Shown: one piece after another, positions 19,092 to 28,643 of the stretch | Layout of the letters: the number at the start of each line of letters is the position of its first letter | Position numbering within the stretch: the first letter of the stretch is position 1 | Assembly (NCBI GenBank): GCA_964494475.1 | Contig: CAZBRS010000014.1 | Span: forward strand, 1 to 64,000 | Direction of reading: 5' to 3' | Source of the DNA: CAZBRS01 sp964494475 | GTDB lineage: Bacteria > Myxococcota_A > UBA9042 > CAZBRS01 | DNA: 64,000 nt | Program-made: the position numbers and the translations under genes | The notes under the pieces: generated by a model | The model's input: the letters and a program-made list of their open reading frames with translations, nothing else | Told to the model about the DNA's origin: nothing | Databases searched by the model: none

Positions 19092-20308
19092 GCGGACTCC
19101 CTCCACCCGAGCAGCCGCACGCGCACGCGCGCGCCCGCCGGTAGCTCGGCGACCTCGGCCGGCACGCGGATCACGGCCTCGGCCGTGGCCAGGCTCGAGA
19201 GGATGCCCGAGCCCTGCCCCTGCTGCGGCGTGACGTGCGGCACGCCATCGACCACCCGCAGCGTCGCGCGAACGAGCCCCAACCGCCCGGCCCGGCGGCG
19301 CACCGGGGCGTCGAGCACGGCCTCGAACAGGGGCGCCGTGACCCGCGTCGCGCCCTGCATGGCGAGCAGCGCGGGGCGGACGAGCTCTTCGAAGACCAGC
19401 AGGGCCGACGAGGGGTTGCCGGGCAGGCCGAACAGGGGCGTGACGCCCCGCAGGCCGAAGAAGAACGGCTTTCCGGGCTGCACCGCCACCTGCCAGAAGA
19501 CGTGCTCCACGCCCACGCGCGCCGCGGCGTCGCGGACGTGGTCGTACTCGCCCATCGACACGCCCCCCGACGTCAGCACCACGTCGGCCTGGAACGCACG
19601 CTCGAGGGCCGCTTCGGTCGACGCCAGGTCGTCGCTGACCAGCCCCTGATCGATGGCGACCCCTCCGGCGTCGACGACGTGCGCCGCGAGGGCCATGGAG
19701 TTGCTCGAATAGATGGCGCCCTCGCGCCAGGGGGCCCCCGGCGCCAGCAGCTCGTTGCCCGTGCCCAGCACGACGACGCGCGGCCGCCTTGCGACCTCGA
19801 CGCGGTCGCGCCCCATGGACGCCAGCACCCCCAACGCCGCGGCCCCCAGGCGCGTGCCCGGCACCACCGGGACGTCGCCCGCGCGCAGGTCTTCGCCCGC
19901 CAGCCGGATGTTGGAGCCCCCGGGCGCCGCTCGCTCGAGGTGCACGAACCCGTCGGAGAACCGCACGTCCTCGACGCCCAGCACCGCGTCGACGCCGGGC
20001 GGCACCGGCGCGCCCGTCATGATGCGTACGGCCTCGCCGGCTCCGATGGGGTGCTCGCGGCGGCCGCCCGCCGCGACCTCGCCGACCAGGCGGAGGCGGA
20101 CCGGGCTCGCGGGGCTGGCGCCAGCCGCGTCGGCGGCGCGAAACGCCACGCCGTCGAAGCCGGAGTTGTCGGCGGGCGGAACCGGCCGCGGCGCCGCCAC
20201 GCGCTCGCGAAGCACGCGGCCGGCCGCCTCGCGAAGCGGCACGACCTCGGCGTCGAGCGTCGGGACTCGCGCCAGGATGGTGGCGAGGGCCTGCTCGAAG
20301 GAGATCAT
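19088..20308 (-). CDS. moeA: Molybdopterin molybdotransferase MoeA
   Basis: 406 residues, normal length. The family hallmarks are present: PADNSGFDGVAFRA near the N-terminus, IMTGAPVPPGVDAVL, VVVLGTGNELL, SSNSMAL, TSGGVSMGEYDHVRD, and QPGKPFFFG...LFGLPGNPSSAL. MoeA inserts molybdate into adenylated molybdopterin. It overlaps both the upstream TPR gene (ATGA) and downstream mobB (ATGA), so all three are one operon. This frame stays open, without a stop, far upstream through the TPR gene; that extension is a high-GC artefact. Confidence 0.96.
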   Translation of the reverse strand: MISFEQALATILARVPTLDAEVVPLREAAGRVLRERVAAPRPVPPADNSGFDGVAFRAADAAGASPASPVRLRLVGEVAAGGRREHPIGAGEAVRIMTGAPVPPGVDAVLGVEDVRFSDGFVHLERAAPGGSNIRLAGEDLRAGDVPVVPGTRLGAAALGVLASMGRDRVEVARRPRVVVLGTGNELLAPGAPWREGAIYSSNSMALAAHVVDAGGVAIDQGLVSDDLASTEAALERAFQADVVLTSGGVSMGEYDHVRDAAARVGVEHVFWQVAVQPGKPFFFGLRGVTPLFGLPGNPSSALLVFEELVRPALLAMQGATRVTAPLFEAVLDAPVRRRAGRLGLVRATLRVVDGVPHVTPQQGQGSGILSSLATAEAVIRVPAEVAELPAGARVRVRLLGWRESA

Positions 20309-23300
20309 AGCTTCTCGAGCAGGTCTGCGATCTCTTTGTGGTCGAAGCCCTTGGGGTTGTACTGCAGGTACTTCTTGAGCTCGCGGCGGGCCAGCGGGGT
20401 GAGCCCCAGGTCGCGGTACATGAGGCCCAGCATGCGGTGCACCTCCGAGTACTTCATGGTGTCGCCCTTCAGCGACATCTCGAAGTACTTCTGCGCGGGT
20501 CGAGTCTGCTTGCGCAGCGCGAAGATCTTGCCCAGGTGGAAGTACGCCTCGTAGTTGCGATCGTTCCGGGCGATGGCCTCGGTCAGGTAGACCTTGGCCT
20601 CGTCGAGCAGTTCTTGCGTGATGAGCACCTGAGCGTAGCGGACCAGCGTGTCGATGCTGGTCGGATCGAGCGAGATGGCCTGCTCGAAGTCGTTCAGGGC
20701 CTTGCCGAAGATCTTCATGTCGAAGTAGAGTTGCCCGCGCTCGAGGAACACCGCCGGGTTGATCTCGGCCGTCTTGGTGCGCTGCGACTGGTAGCGCGTG
20801 GCGATGTACGTCAGGTGTTTCACCGCCTCTTCGACGTCCTTGCCCTTCTTGCTCGTGCCGAGCAGCTTGGCGAAGCGGAAGCGCGCGTCGTCGTGGTTCG
20901 GGTCCAGCTGCAGCGCCTTGCGGTAATTGTCCGCGGCGTCCTTGGTGCGCCCCTTGCGCTCGAAGAGCCGCCCCAGGAAGTAGTACGTGAGCTCGAACGC
21001 GGGCTTCAGGTCGGCGCACTTCGTGAGCGTCTCTTCGGCGGCGTCGAGCTGTCCCTGCTCGATCTGCACCGACCCGATGCGCACGAGCACGTCGACGCTG
21101 TCGGGCGACTTCTGGCGCAACAGCTCGAGCTCGCGCAGCGCGTCGTCGAAGCGCCCGCGATCGCGCAGCACCTCGGAGTAGGCCAGCACCATCTCGTCGG
21201 GGATGTAGCCGTTCTTGTAGAGGATGTCGTACTGGGCGAAGGCGTCGTCGAGGTAGCCGCCGTTCTTCAGGAGGTGCGCCAGCCGCAGGCGCGTCTCGTT
21301 GTCCTTCTGGTTCACCTTCAGCACTTCCTGGAGCGCCGCCGTCGCCGACGTGGTGTCGTGGATCTCGAGGTACGTGTCGACGAGCTCTTTCAGCAGGGGT
21401 TCTTTCTTCTCGACCTTCTCGATGCCCTTCTGCAGCACCTGGATCGCCGTCTCGTAGTCGCGCTCGGCGCGCAGCAGCTTGCCGAGCCGCAGGTAGGCGT
21501 CGGACAGGTCGGGGTGCTCCTTGACCACCCGCTCGTAGGCCTCGCGCGCCGCGAAGCCCTCTTTCTTGGCCTCGAGGGAGCGCGCGAAGTAGATCTGCAG
21601 CCCGGCCTCGGCGGGGAAGCGCTCGACGGCCTCCTTGGAGACGGACTTGGCCTTGTCGACCTGCTCGGCCTTCAGCAGGAACTCGGTGAACGTGGCGTAG
21701 AAGTCGACCGAGAACTGCTTGTTGCGCTGGTGGAACTTGTCGAGGTAGTCGATCGCCGCGTCGAGATGACCCAGCTTGTCCTCGACCCGCGCCACGTCGA
21801 GCAGGCTGGCCTCGTCGTTCGGGTTGATCTGGATCGTGGTCTCCAGCTCTTTCTTGTAGGCCATCATGTCTTCGCGCTTCAACTGCACCGCCGCGAGCAG
21901 GCGATGCGCGTCGAACTGCGTGGTCAGATCCTTGATCTCCTTGGCCTTCTTGTCGGCCTGCTCGCAGTACTCGATGGCCTTCCCGAGCCCCTCGGTGGAC
22001 AGGTGGATGCGAGCCAGCTCGAGCATGGACGACACGTGGTCGGGGTTCTTGCGCACGATCTCTTCGAAGATCTTGCGCGCGCCCTCGAGGCTGCCCGACT
22101 CGCGCAGCGCCACGCCCAGGTAGAAGAGCGCCTCCATGGAGTCGGGGGCCTTTTTCACGGCCTCCTTGAAATAGAAGACCGCGTCCTCGAAGTTGGCGGC
22201 CTTGAGCTCGACCTTGCCGTACATCACCAGGTGGTCGGCGTCGGCCGACTGCGTCTTGACCAGGCGATCGAGCTGCTTCTTGGCGACCTCGGGGTCCTCG
22301 GAGGCGAGCCCCTCCATGATCTTCATGTCGTCGCCTTCCCCCGTGAGCGCGACCTCCTTCTTCAACTGGTCGAGCCGGGAGACGAGGTGAGCGTCCTGCA
22401 CGAACTGGCTGGGGAAACGATCGCGGAACTTGAGCAGCAGGCGCGCGAGCTCGCCCTGCAGGCGGCCCTTGGTCTCGGGGTCGGTCGCGGTCCGCAGCGC
22501 GGTCTCGAGGTCTTGCGCCTGCTGTCGGTAGGCGCCTGACGTGTCGTCCTGGGCCGCCACGTTGACGGACGACTCGGCCTTCGCCTTCTTGCCGACCGGC
22601 GCGTCGGTCTCGCCGCCTCCCATCCCGAAGAACCCCACGGACGTCTGGCTCGTGATGAGGCCCACGCCCACGAGCAGCAGGATGACCAGCAGGAGGATCT
22701 TGACCTTGTAGCCGCCGCCCTTCTTGACCATGGAGCGCGCGATCGCGCGTCGTGCCTGCCCGGCGCCCGCGCCCTCGCCGACCATCAGCACGTCGCCGGC
22801 CACGAAGGTGTCTCCGCCCGGGCCGGAACCGCCGGGGCCGCGCTCGGCGTCGAAGCGTACGGGCTCGTCGGCCCCGGACTCGCCGCCGAGGCCCGCGTCG
22901 AACTCGAAGGCCGGACCCCCGTCGCGCTCGGCGCCCTGCGGCCCACGGCCTCCCGTCAAGCTGTCTTCGGAGACCCCGCCGAACGAGGCCTCGACGAAGA
23001 AGGTCTCGGTGTGTTCGCCGCCTTCGAAGAGCCCCTCGTCGAGGGGATCCTTGGGCGGCCGGACCATGTTGTCGAACGGATCGGGTTCGGCGCCGCGCGG
23101 GGGCGGCGCCGACGGCATGTCGACGAGGTCGTCGAGATCGAAGATGCCCTTCTCCTGGGGAGGCGCGTCGGTCGCGCCGGCGTCGAGCGAGAAGGCGCTG
23201 TCGAGCCCCAGGTCTCCGAGGGGTTCTTCGACAGCGCGGGGGCCGGGCATGGCCGGACCCTGATCGAACGCGCTCAGATCGAGCGCCTCGAAGTCGACGG

Positions 23301-24108
23301 GCTCGGTGGGCGCGGCCTTCGACCGGGGCGGGGGCTGATCGAAGGCCCCGCCCATCGGGAAGTCGATGTCGAGCGAAGGCCCGCCGGCTCCCAGATCGAC
23401 GAGATCGGGCCCCCCCTCGAGCAGATCGAGCTTCTGCATGCGCTGCATGGTGGGTCGCTCGTCGGGGGAGGCGCGGGGCGGCTCGACACCGGCGTCGGGC
23501 ATGACACGCGTCGGACGGCGCGACGCCGCGGAGCGGGGGCTCTCGGGCTCCCGGCGCGGCTCGGCGGCGGGCTGGAGCAGGTCGGGCGCCGGCCTCCGGG
23601 GCCGCGCCGCCGGGGGCAGGTCGGGCGCCGGCCTCCGGGGCCGCGCCGCCGGGGGCAGGTCGATCGGAGGCTGGGGCGGTTCGCGGCCCTCGGCCTTGCC
23701 CGCGGGATTGGCCCCACCGGCGTCGAGCGGAGTGCGTCGCTGTGCGGGGCGCGAAGGCCAGATGACCTCCTCGGAGTACTTGAGTTCGGCCGAACGCTTG
23801 CTGTAGGTGTTCTCGGCCGCCTTCGGCTGGTCGAAGCTGACGGACTCGGCGTCGTCCTCGTCGGCGAGGCGCGAGGCCGTTGGGGCGGGTCGCGCGGCGG
23901 GCCTCGGCGGTGCGGGGGGAGCGGGCCTGGCGGCAGGGGCCACGCGCGAGTCGGCGGCCGCCTGGCGGGCGCCCGAGATCTCGGAGTGCAGGTCGATCGA
24001 GCCTTCCTGCAACGGCACGTCGGCCGCGCAGACCGGGCACGTGGTGATCGGGCCCTCGGACGCGTCGGCCGAGAACTCGACCTCGCAAGACGGACACTTG
24101 ACGATCAT
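20305..24108 (-). CDS. Large zinc-ribbon, membrane-anchored TPR protein
   Basis: 1267 residues. The N-terminus is an MJ0042-type zinc ribbon with Cys5-x2-Cys8 and Cys24-x2-Cys27. A low-complexity Pro/Ala/Asp linker follows to about 460, including a perfect 13-residue tandem duplication (39-bp DNA repeat at 23581-23658). One membrane helix (KILLLVILLLVGVGLITS) lies near 465-485. From about 560 to the end are some 15-18 TPR-like repeats, predicted outside the cytoplasm. This plan is common in myxobacterial adventurous-gliding or envelope proteins (AglT/PglI/FrzS-neighbour TPR types), but I cannot name it. It is the first gene of an operon with moeA and mobB, with no evident functional link. Confidence 0.9.
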   Translation of the reverse strand: MIVKCPSCEVEFSADASEGPITTCPVCAADVPLQEGSIDLHSEISGARQAAADSRVAPAARPAPPAPPRPAARPAPTASRLADEDDAESVSFDQPKAAENTYSKRSAELKYSEEVIWPSRPAQRRTPLDAGGANPAGKAEGREPPQPPIDLPPAARPRRPAPDLPPAARPRRPAPDLLQPAAEPRREPESPRSAASRRPTRVMPDAGVEPPRASPDERPTMQRMQKLDLLEGGPDLVDLGAGGPSLDIDFPMGGAFDQPPPRSKAAPTEPVDFEALDLSAFDQGPAMPGPRAVEEPLGDLGLDSAFSLDAGATDAPPQEKGIFDLDDLVDMPSAPPPRGAEPDPFDNMVRPPKDPLDEGLFEGGEHTETFFVEASFGGVSEDSLTGGRGPQGAERDGGPAFEFDAGLGGESGADEPVRFDAERGPGGSGPGGDTFVAGDVLMVGEGAGAGQARRAIARSMVKKGGGYKVKILLLVILLLVGVGLITSQTSVGFFGMGGGETDAPVGKKAKAESSVNVAAQDDTSGAYRQQAQDLETALRTATDPETKGRLQGELARLLLKFRDRFPSQFVQDAHLVSRLDQLKKEVALTGEGDDMKIMEGLASEDPEVAKKQLDRLVKTQSADADHLVMYGKVELKAANFEDAVFYFKEAVKKAPDSMEALFYLGVALRESGSLEGARKIFEEIVRKNPDHVSSMLELARIHLSTEGLGKAIEYCEQADKKAKEIKDLTTQFDAHRLLAAVQLKREDMMAYKKELETTIQINPNDEASLLDVARVEDKLGHLDAAIDYLDKFHQRNKQFSVDFYATFTEFLLKAEQVDKAKSVSKEAVERFPAEAGLQIYFARSLEAKKEGFAAREAYERVVKEHPDLSDAYLRLGKLLRAERDYETAIQVLQKGIEKVEKKEPLLKELVDTYLEIHDTTSATAALQEVLKVNQKDNETRLRLAHLLKNGGYLDDAFAQYDILYKNGYIPDEMVLAYSEVLRDRGRFDDALRELELLRQKSPDSVDVLVRIGSVQIEQGQLDAAEETLTKCADLKPAFELTYYFLGRLFERKGRTKDAADNYRKALQLDPNHDDARFRFAKLLGTSKKGKDVEEAVKHLTYIATRYQSQRTKTAEINPAVFLERGQLYFDMKIFGKALNDFEQAISLDPTSIDTLVRYAQVLITQELLDEAKVYLTEAIARNDRNYEAYFHLGKIFALRKQTRPAQKYFEMSLKGDTMKYSEVHRMLGLMYRDLGLTPLARRELKKYLQYNPKGFDHKEIADLLEKL
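23581..23658. repeat. Perfect 39-bp tandem duplication inside the TPR gene
   Basis: Two identical, in-frame 39-bp units (23581-23619 and 23620-23658) in the disordered linker, encoding the same 13 residues (PPAARPRRPAPDL) twice. It is likely length-variable between strains. Confidence 0.9.
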
Positions 24109-24121
24109 GCTGTGCCGATCG

Positions 24122-24133
24122 GTAGCATGCTAC
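24122..24133. promoter_or_regulatory. Perfect 12-bp palindrome just after the TPR operon start site
   Basis: GTAGCATGCTAC, identical on both strands, lies at about +2 to +13 of the predicted transcript. It could be an operator or only chance; no regulator gene is adjacent. Confidence 0.35.
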
Positions 24134-24141
24134 AGTCTGTG

Positions 24142-24170
24142 AGTATAGCCCGGCGGCCCGACATCGCCAA
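24142..24170 (-). promoter_or_regulatory. Promoter of the TPR-moeA-mobB operon
   Basis: Minus strand: TTGGCG (24170-24165), 17-bp spacer, TATACT (24147-24142). The start near 24135 leaves 26 bases before the ATG. Confidence 0.6.
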
Positions 24171-24236
24171 GGAAATCCACGCCCCAGCCGACCTCGAGCG
24201 ACCGGATCCACGATCGGTCCGGACGCCACGCGCACG

Positions 24237-24265
24237 TTGACGAGCGCCCTCGTCTTGTATAAAGT
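24237..24265 (+). promoter_or_regulatory. Promoter of the PEGA exported-protein gene
   Basis: TTGACG at 24237-24242, 17-bp spacer, TAAAGT at 24260-24265. A TATAAA two bases earlier (24258) would give a 15-bp spacer. The start near 24272 leaves a 24-base leader. The remainder of the 24109-24295 gap shows only the divergent TPR promoter and palindrome. Confidence 0.5.
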
Positions 24266-24295
24266 ACCACGACTTTGCCTGCGGGGGCCCGGGTC

Positions 24296-25801
24296 ATGAC
24301 GAGGCTGCGATTCGCGGTGGTCGCGCTGGTGCTGGGGATGCTCCCCTCGATGGGAGCGGCCGAGACGGTCTACTTCTTCCAGACGGGGCAGGAAGAGAGC
24401 TTCAACCTGATGAGCCGGAAGAAGATCGACGAGTACTACCGAACCATCCTCTCCATGAGCTCCCGACTTCAGTACGTGAGCGCCGACGACGCGCGCGCAC
24501 GCGCTGTCGCCACCCGCGACAAGGCGTCGGCCGAGCCCAAGTTCAACCCCGTCCTCGACGAGGCCAACAACCTCCTCTGGAAGGGCAAAGACCTTCTGCG
24601 CCAGAAGAAGTGGGAGGCCGCCATCCAGCCGCTCTCCCAGGCGCTCGACATCTACACCGAGAACCACGACATCCTGCGCGACCTCGACAACCTGGTCGAC
24701 GCCACGTTCAACCTGGCGCTGGCCCACTTCGAGGCACAGTACGCCGAGAACGCCGACGAGAAGATCGCCGAGGTCGTCGTGCTCCGCCCCGACCTGGCCT
24801 TCGATCGCAGCACGGTCTCGAAGGGCTTCGCCGAGCGCTTCGACGCAGTGGCCAGGTCGGTGCTCACGCGACGTTCGGGCCCGGTCACCATCGACGCCGG
24901 CGGCAAACCGGTCGACGTCTACCTCGACGGCGTGCTCCGTGGCAAGGCCCCCGTGACCCTGAAGGACCTGCCGGCGGGCGTGCACTACGTGCAGGTCTTC
25001 CTTCCTGGCTTCAAGGCCTGGGGCAAGCGCTTCAAGGCGCCCAAGGCGTCCGACTCCAAGACCTTCACCGCCACCCTCGATCTCGACGAGGGCAGCGCGG
25101 GCACGCCGGCTCCGACCGCCGATTCGCCCCTGGCGCGCCTCGAGCGGGTGCCCGAGACCGGCGAGTTCGGCGGCACGTTCCGCGCCGACGCGCGAGCTCA
25201 CGCCGCGAACGCCGGCGCCGACTACCTGTTGTTCGGCTACGTGCACAAGGACGGCGAGCGCGTGCAGTTCAACCAGTTCCTCTACGGCACCAAGCAAGAC
25301 GCGGTGGTCGACGCCGGCTACGTCGTGTTCGAGAACGATCTGTCCGACCTGCAGGTCAAGGTGCTCATCCTCGAAGACCAGCTCTACACGGCGATCTCGT
25401 CGTTCACGTCGCGCAAGGCCGTGGCGGCCGTGCCCGAGTGCTACCGCAAGCGGCAGGTCGTCCAGCCCGCCGTGGTCGTGGCTCCCGTGGTCGCGCCCGT
25501 CGTCGCCACGCCCACGGTAACGGGCCCCGCGGCGACCCCCGTGGGCACGTCGGTGTCGTCGCCCGTCGTCACGGGACCTGCCACCGGACCCCAGAAGCCG
25601 CGCTTCACCATCGTACCCTACAAGGCCGGAGCCACCGCCACCACGGCGCCCGTCGACGACGGCCCGGCGTGGTACACCAACAAGTGGATCTGGATCGGCG
25701 TGGGGTCGGCGGTGGTGCTGGCCGGCGCCGGCGTGGGGACGTACTTCCTGCTGCAGCGCGGCGACAGCGGCTCCGGCTACAAAGCCACGTTGACGTGGTG
25801 A
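24296..25801 (+). CDS. Exported PEGA-domain protein with C-terminal membrane anchor
   Basis: 501 residues. Signal peptide RFAVVALVLGMLPSMGAAE; then about 150 mostly helical, TPR-like residues (AIQPLSQALDIYTENHDILRDLDNLVDATFNLALAHFEAQY), one PEGA-like beta domain near 200-265 (DVYLDGVLRGKAPVTLKDLP), a mixed domain, a Val/Pro/Thr-rich linker of about 60 residues, and a single helix near the end (WIWIGVGSAVVLAGAGVGTYFLLQ). It is probably an envelope protein displayed in the periplasm. The function is unknown. The ATG at 24296 begins the signal peptide directly. It is followed after 13 bases by a kelch lipoprotein, likely a partner. Confidence 0.85.
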   Translation: MTRLRFAVVALVLGMLPSMGAAETVYFFQTGQEESFNLMSRKKIDEYYRTILSMSSRLQYVSADDARARAVATRDKASAEPKFNPVLDEANNLLWKGKDLLRQKKWEAAIQPLSQALDIYTENHDILRDLDNLVDATFNLALAHFEAQYAENADEKIAEVVVLRPDLAFDRSTVSKGFAERFDAVARSVLTRRSGPVTIDAGGKPVDVYLDGVLRGKAPVTLKDLPAGVHYVQVFLPGFKAWGKRFKAPKASDSKTFTATLDLDEGSAGTPAPTADSPLARLERVPETGEFGGTFRADARAHAANAGADYLLFGYVHKDGERVQFNQFLYGTKQDAVVDAGYVVFENDLSDLQVKVLILEDQLYTAISSFTSRKAVAAVPECYRKRQVVQPAVVVAPVVAPVVATPTVTGPAATPVGTSVSSPVVTGPATGPQKPRFTIVPYKAGATATTAPVDDGPAWYTNKWIWIGVGSAVVLAGAGVGTYFLLQRGDSGSGYKATLTW

Positions 25802-25814
25802 CGAGGTGGGCACC

Positions 25815-27512
25815 ATGAACAGCTTCCTCCCCTTGCGGTCCCTGGCGTTCGTCCTGGCGGCCTCCCTGCTCGCGGCGTGCGGCGGCGGCGGCAGCTCCAA
25901 CCAGGAGATGGTGCGCCTCGTGCTCTTCACGGCCCCCTTCTCCGGCGGGCAGGCGCAAGATCCCTTCACCGACGCCCAGAAGGGCCCCATGCAGTTCGTC
26001 GAGCTCGACGTACGCGGCGACGGCGTCACCGACGGCACGCTGGCGCGCATGTACCACTTCCCGCGCGAGGGAGGGGTCGCGTCCCTGACCGATCTGCCCT
26101 TCAACGAGAAGATCCAGATCGTCGTGCGGGGCTACACGGCCTCGTCCGCCAACGAGACCCTGCCCAGCCAGTACCCCATCGCCGTGGGCCGCACCGACTT
26201 CTTCAGCGTTCGCGACGGCGACGAGGTGGTCGAGGTGCCCCTCTTCCTGTCGCGGGTGAACACCTTCGCGCCGCTCACCAAGCCGAGCGGAACTCCCGGC
26301 GGCGAGGGCTCGGCCATGTCCCTGCCGGCCGCCCTGGTGGGCGCCACGGCCACCACGCTGCCCACGGGCGAGGTCCTCATCGTCGGCGGCGCCACCCTGA
26401 AGGCCGGCACCACCAACCCCTTCGAGGACGCCGCCATCGGCTCGCTCTCGAAGGAGGCCTGGCTCTACAAGCCCGCCAGCGGCTCGCTCGAGCCCGTCGG
26501 CGCCATGAACCTGCCGCGCGCGTTCCACACCGCCACGCTGCTCCCGGACGGGCAGGTGCTCGTGGCCGGCGGTCTCTCGCTCGACGCCATCGAGCCCATC
26601 CCCCAGGCCGAACTGTACGATCCCTTCGGCGCGCGCTTCGTGCCTGCCGCCACGCTCAAGGCAGGCCGCGCCCGGCACCAGGCCACGCTGCTGCTCGATG
26701 CCGACCAGTACTACGTGTTCTTCACCGGTGGCGAGGGCAGCCCGGCCACCTGGGAGCTCTACGACCCCACGGCCACGGGCAGCGGCTCGGTCAGCAACGG
26801 CAACCTGCACACGCCCCGCTGGAACCACGCCGACGTCTACGTCGACAAGGGCCTGAAGGTGCTGCACGACGCCGTCTACATCGTCGGCGGCGAGAACAAC
26901 GACGGGCTCGTGAACGACATCGAGTTCTTCGACGCGGCCGTGCTCCAGCACGTACCGCCCACGCTCGCGTTGCCCCGCGGGGGCAAGACGCTCGCGACCG
27001 CCACGTTCAACAAGAAGCGCGGCTTCGTCTTCATGGCCGGCGGCTTCGCCGACACGAGCAAGAAGAGCGCCTCCAAGGAGGTCGAGCTCTTCGCGCTCAA
27101 CAAGGCGTCCGAGCCCCTGGGCATCACGCACGTGCCCGCCGGGACGCACGGCCTCGACCTGCAGATCGCGCGCGGCGGCCACCGCGCCGTGGCCCTGTCG
27201 AACGGCGACGTGGTCTTCGTGGGCGGCCTGCGCGAGGTCGACGGCGCCCTGCAGGGCGTGGCCGAGGGCGAGGTCCTCACCGAGCTCATCAAGATCAACG
27301 AGAACGCCTCAGGTCAGCAGACCATGAGCATCACGCCCATCCGCACGGCCACCGACAACGGCCTGGCGACGGGCGTGGCCCTGCCCGCGACCTGCACCCT
27401 CGACTCGGGCAACGTGGTCGTGTTCGGCGGCGTCTCGGCGGCGGCGGGCCTGCTCGAGGCCTCGAGCCAGGCCGCCATCTACGCGTTCGACGACACGCCC
27501 AAGGTGCAGTAG
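25815..27512 (+). CDS. Kelch-repeat beta-propeller lipoprotein
   Basis: 565 residues. A lipoprotein signal ends LAASLLAAC-GGGG. After an N-terminal domain of about 150 residues there are at least five kelch-type blades: TTLPTGEVLIVGG, TATLLPDGQVLVAGG, QYYVFFTGG, HDAVYIVGG, FVFMAGG and VALSNGDVVFVGG, with paired glycines at strand ends. Such lipoproteins are numerous in myxobacteria-like genomes; ligands are generally unknown. GAGGTGG stands 4-5 bases before the ATG. It is co-directional with the PEGA protein and convergent with the radical SAM operon. Confidence 0.88.
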   Translation: MNSFLPLRSLAFVLAASLLAACGGGGSSNQEMVRLVLFTAPFSGGQAQDPFTDAQKGPMQFVELDVRGDGVTDGTLARMYHFPREGGVASLTDLPFNEKIQIVVRGYTASSANETLPSQYPIAVGRTDFFSVRDGDEVVEVPLFLSRVNTFAPLTKPSGTPGGEGSAMSLPAALVGATATTLPTGEVLIVGGATLKAGTTNPFEDAAIGSLSKEAWLYKPASGSLEPVGAMNLPRAFHTATLLPDGQVLVAGGLSLDAIEPIPQAELYDPFGARFVPAATLKAGRARHQATLLLDADQYYVFFTGGEGSPATWELYDPTATGSGSVSNGNLHTPRWNHADVYVDKGLKVLHDAVYIVGGENNDGLVNDIEFFDAAVLQHVPPTLALPRGGKTLATATFNKKRGFVFMAGGFADTSKKSASKEVELFALNKASEPLGITHVPAGTHGLDLQIARGGHRAVALSNGDVVFVGGLREVDGALQGVAEGEVLTELIKINENASGQQTMSITPIRTATDNGLATGVALPATCTLDSGNVVVFGGVSAAAGLLEASSQAAIYAFDDTPKVQ

Positions 27513-27518
27513 ACCGAC

Positions 27519-28643
27519 TCACACCACGAACACGTACCCCGCGAAGATCACGGTCGCCAGCGTGCCGAGCACGATGCCGGGCGTGAAGGGGATGGTGTTG
27601 CACACCTCGAGGCGCTCTTCGGGCTTGTTCTTGACCAGCCAGGTGACCAGCACCTCGACCTGCTCGGCCGAGAGCCCGTCGGCCTCCATGGTGCCGAAGC
27701 GCTCGTTGTTGAACTCCGAGTCGGACGTGAGCTTCACCAACTGCCTGTCGGAGAGCACCGTGCCCGGGTGCAATTCGACCGGCATGACCTCGCGCACGTC
27801 GAAGTGGTCGGTGTACAGGTCGTAGAGCGCCTTGAAGACCAGCAGCAGGATCACGAACAGGCTCATGGAGACCACGTCGATCATGGACGCGTAGTCCCCG
27901 ACGACGGCCCAATAGGCAAACGACGACACGAGCCCCGTGAGGCACGTGCCGAAGACCCACGGCTTGCGGAAGAAGTCGCGCAGCGGCTCGAGCACCACGA
28001 AGAGCACCACGAAGAGCAGGGTCTGGTTCAGGTGGAAGCCCTCCCACAGCCAGTCGCGCAGGAAGACGCGGATCCACTTGATGATCAGGAAGAGCACGAG
28101 CAGCCCCACCACCACCTTGAGGGTGTTCAGCGGGCGAGCCAGCACCTTGTCGCGGAAGAGCGCCCACGCCACGCCGTGCTGGCGATAGAGACGACCGCGG
28201 AAGAAGCGCACCGTCACCTTGACCAGGAACTCGAGGGCGAGCAGCGCGAAGAAGACGATGAACGTGTTGAAGAAGAGCACGAACGAGGGGAAGTACGCGA
28301 GCAGGTTCTCCTTGTAGTAGCGCAGCGGCAGCAGCAGCGTGAGCACGGCGAAGAGCTTGGCGTCGCCCGCCGCCCACAGGCGGAAGAGCCACATGACGAA
28401 GCCGAGCAGCAGGCTGATGGCGGTGTCGAGGCCCACGGCGCCCAGGTACGCGAGCGCCCTGTCGGCCGGCACGAAGTCGTTGAGGCCCAGGCGTGCGTGC
28501 ACGAAGAGCCACAGGTTCCACAGCACCCCGACGACCAGGCTGATGCCGAGCAGGCGGTTGCGGATCTTGCCGTAGCGGAGGTCTTCGTACGTGACCCAGG
28601 CCCCGAGCAGCGCCAGGTAGGCGAGCACCAGCCACTCGGTCAC
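27519..28643 (-). CDS. A24 (prepilin/preflagellin) peptidase-like membrane protein
   Basis: 374 residues, GTG start overlapping the stop of the first radical SAM gene, with GGAGG upstream. The N-terminal half carries the two aspartate motifs of A24 aspartic peptidases: YEDLRYGKIRNRL (Asp21) and AAGDAKLF near 94. Typical A24 enzymes are about 230-260 residues; here some 150 more residues follow with extra membrane helices and a soluble tail (HPGTVLSDRQLVKLTSDSEF, then WLVKNKPEERLEVCNTIPFTPGI). The C-terminal part could recognise a special substrate. No prepilin gene is visible nearby. It is last in the operon with three radical SAM enzymes. Confidence 0.8.
   Translation of the reverse strand: MTEWLVLAYLALLGAWVTYEDLRYGKIRNRLLGISLVVGVLWNLWLFVHARLGLNDFVPADRALAYLGAVGLDTAISLLLGFVMWLFRLWAAGDAKLFAVLTLLLPLRYYKENLLAYFPSFVLFFNTFIVFFALLALEFLVKVTVRFFRGRLYRQHGVAWALFRDKVLARPLNTLKVVVGLLVLFLIIKWIRVFLRDWLWEGFHLNQTLLFVVLFVVLEPLRDFFRKPWVFGTCLTGLVSSFAYWAVVGDYASMIDVVSMSLFVILLLVFKALYDLYTDHFDVREVMPVELHPGTVLSDRQLVKLTSDSEFNNERFGTMEADGLSAEQVEVLVTWLVKNKPEERLEVCNTIPFTPGIVLGTLATVIFAGYVFVV

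Noticed and set aside
19088..26104. A 7-kb uninterrupted minus-strand frame that ends with moeA
   Set aside because: Only the last 406 codons match a protein family. Upstream it runs out of frame through the TPR gene and antisense to the PEGA and kelch genes, with Arg/Pro/Gly-rich nonsense.
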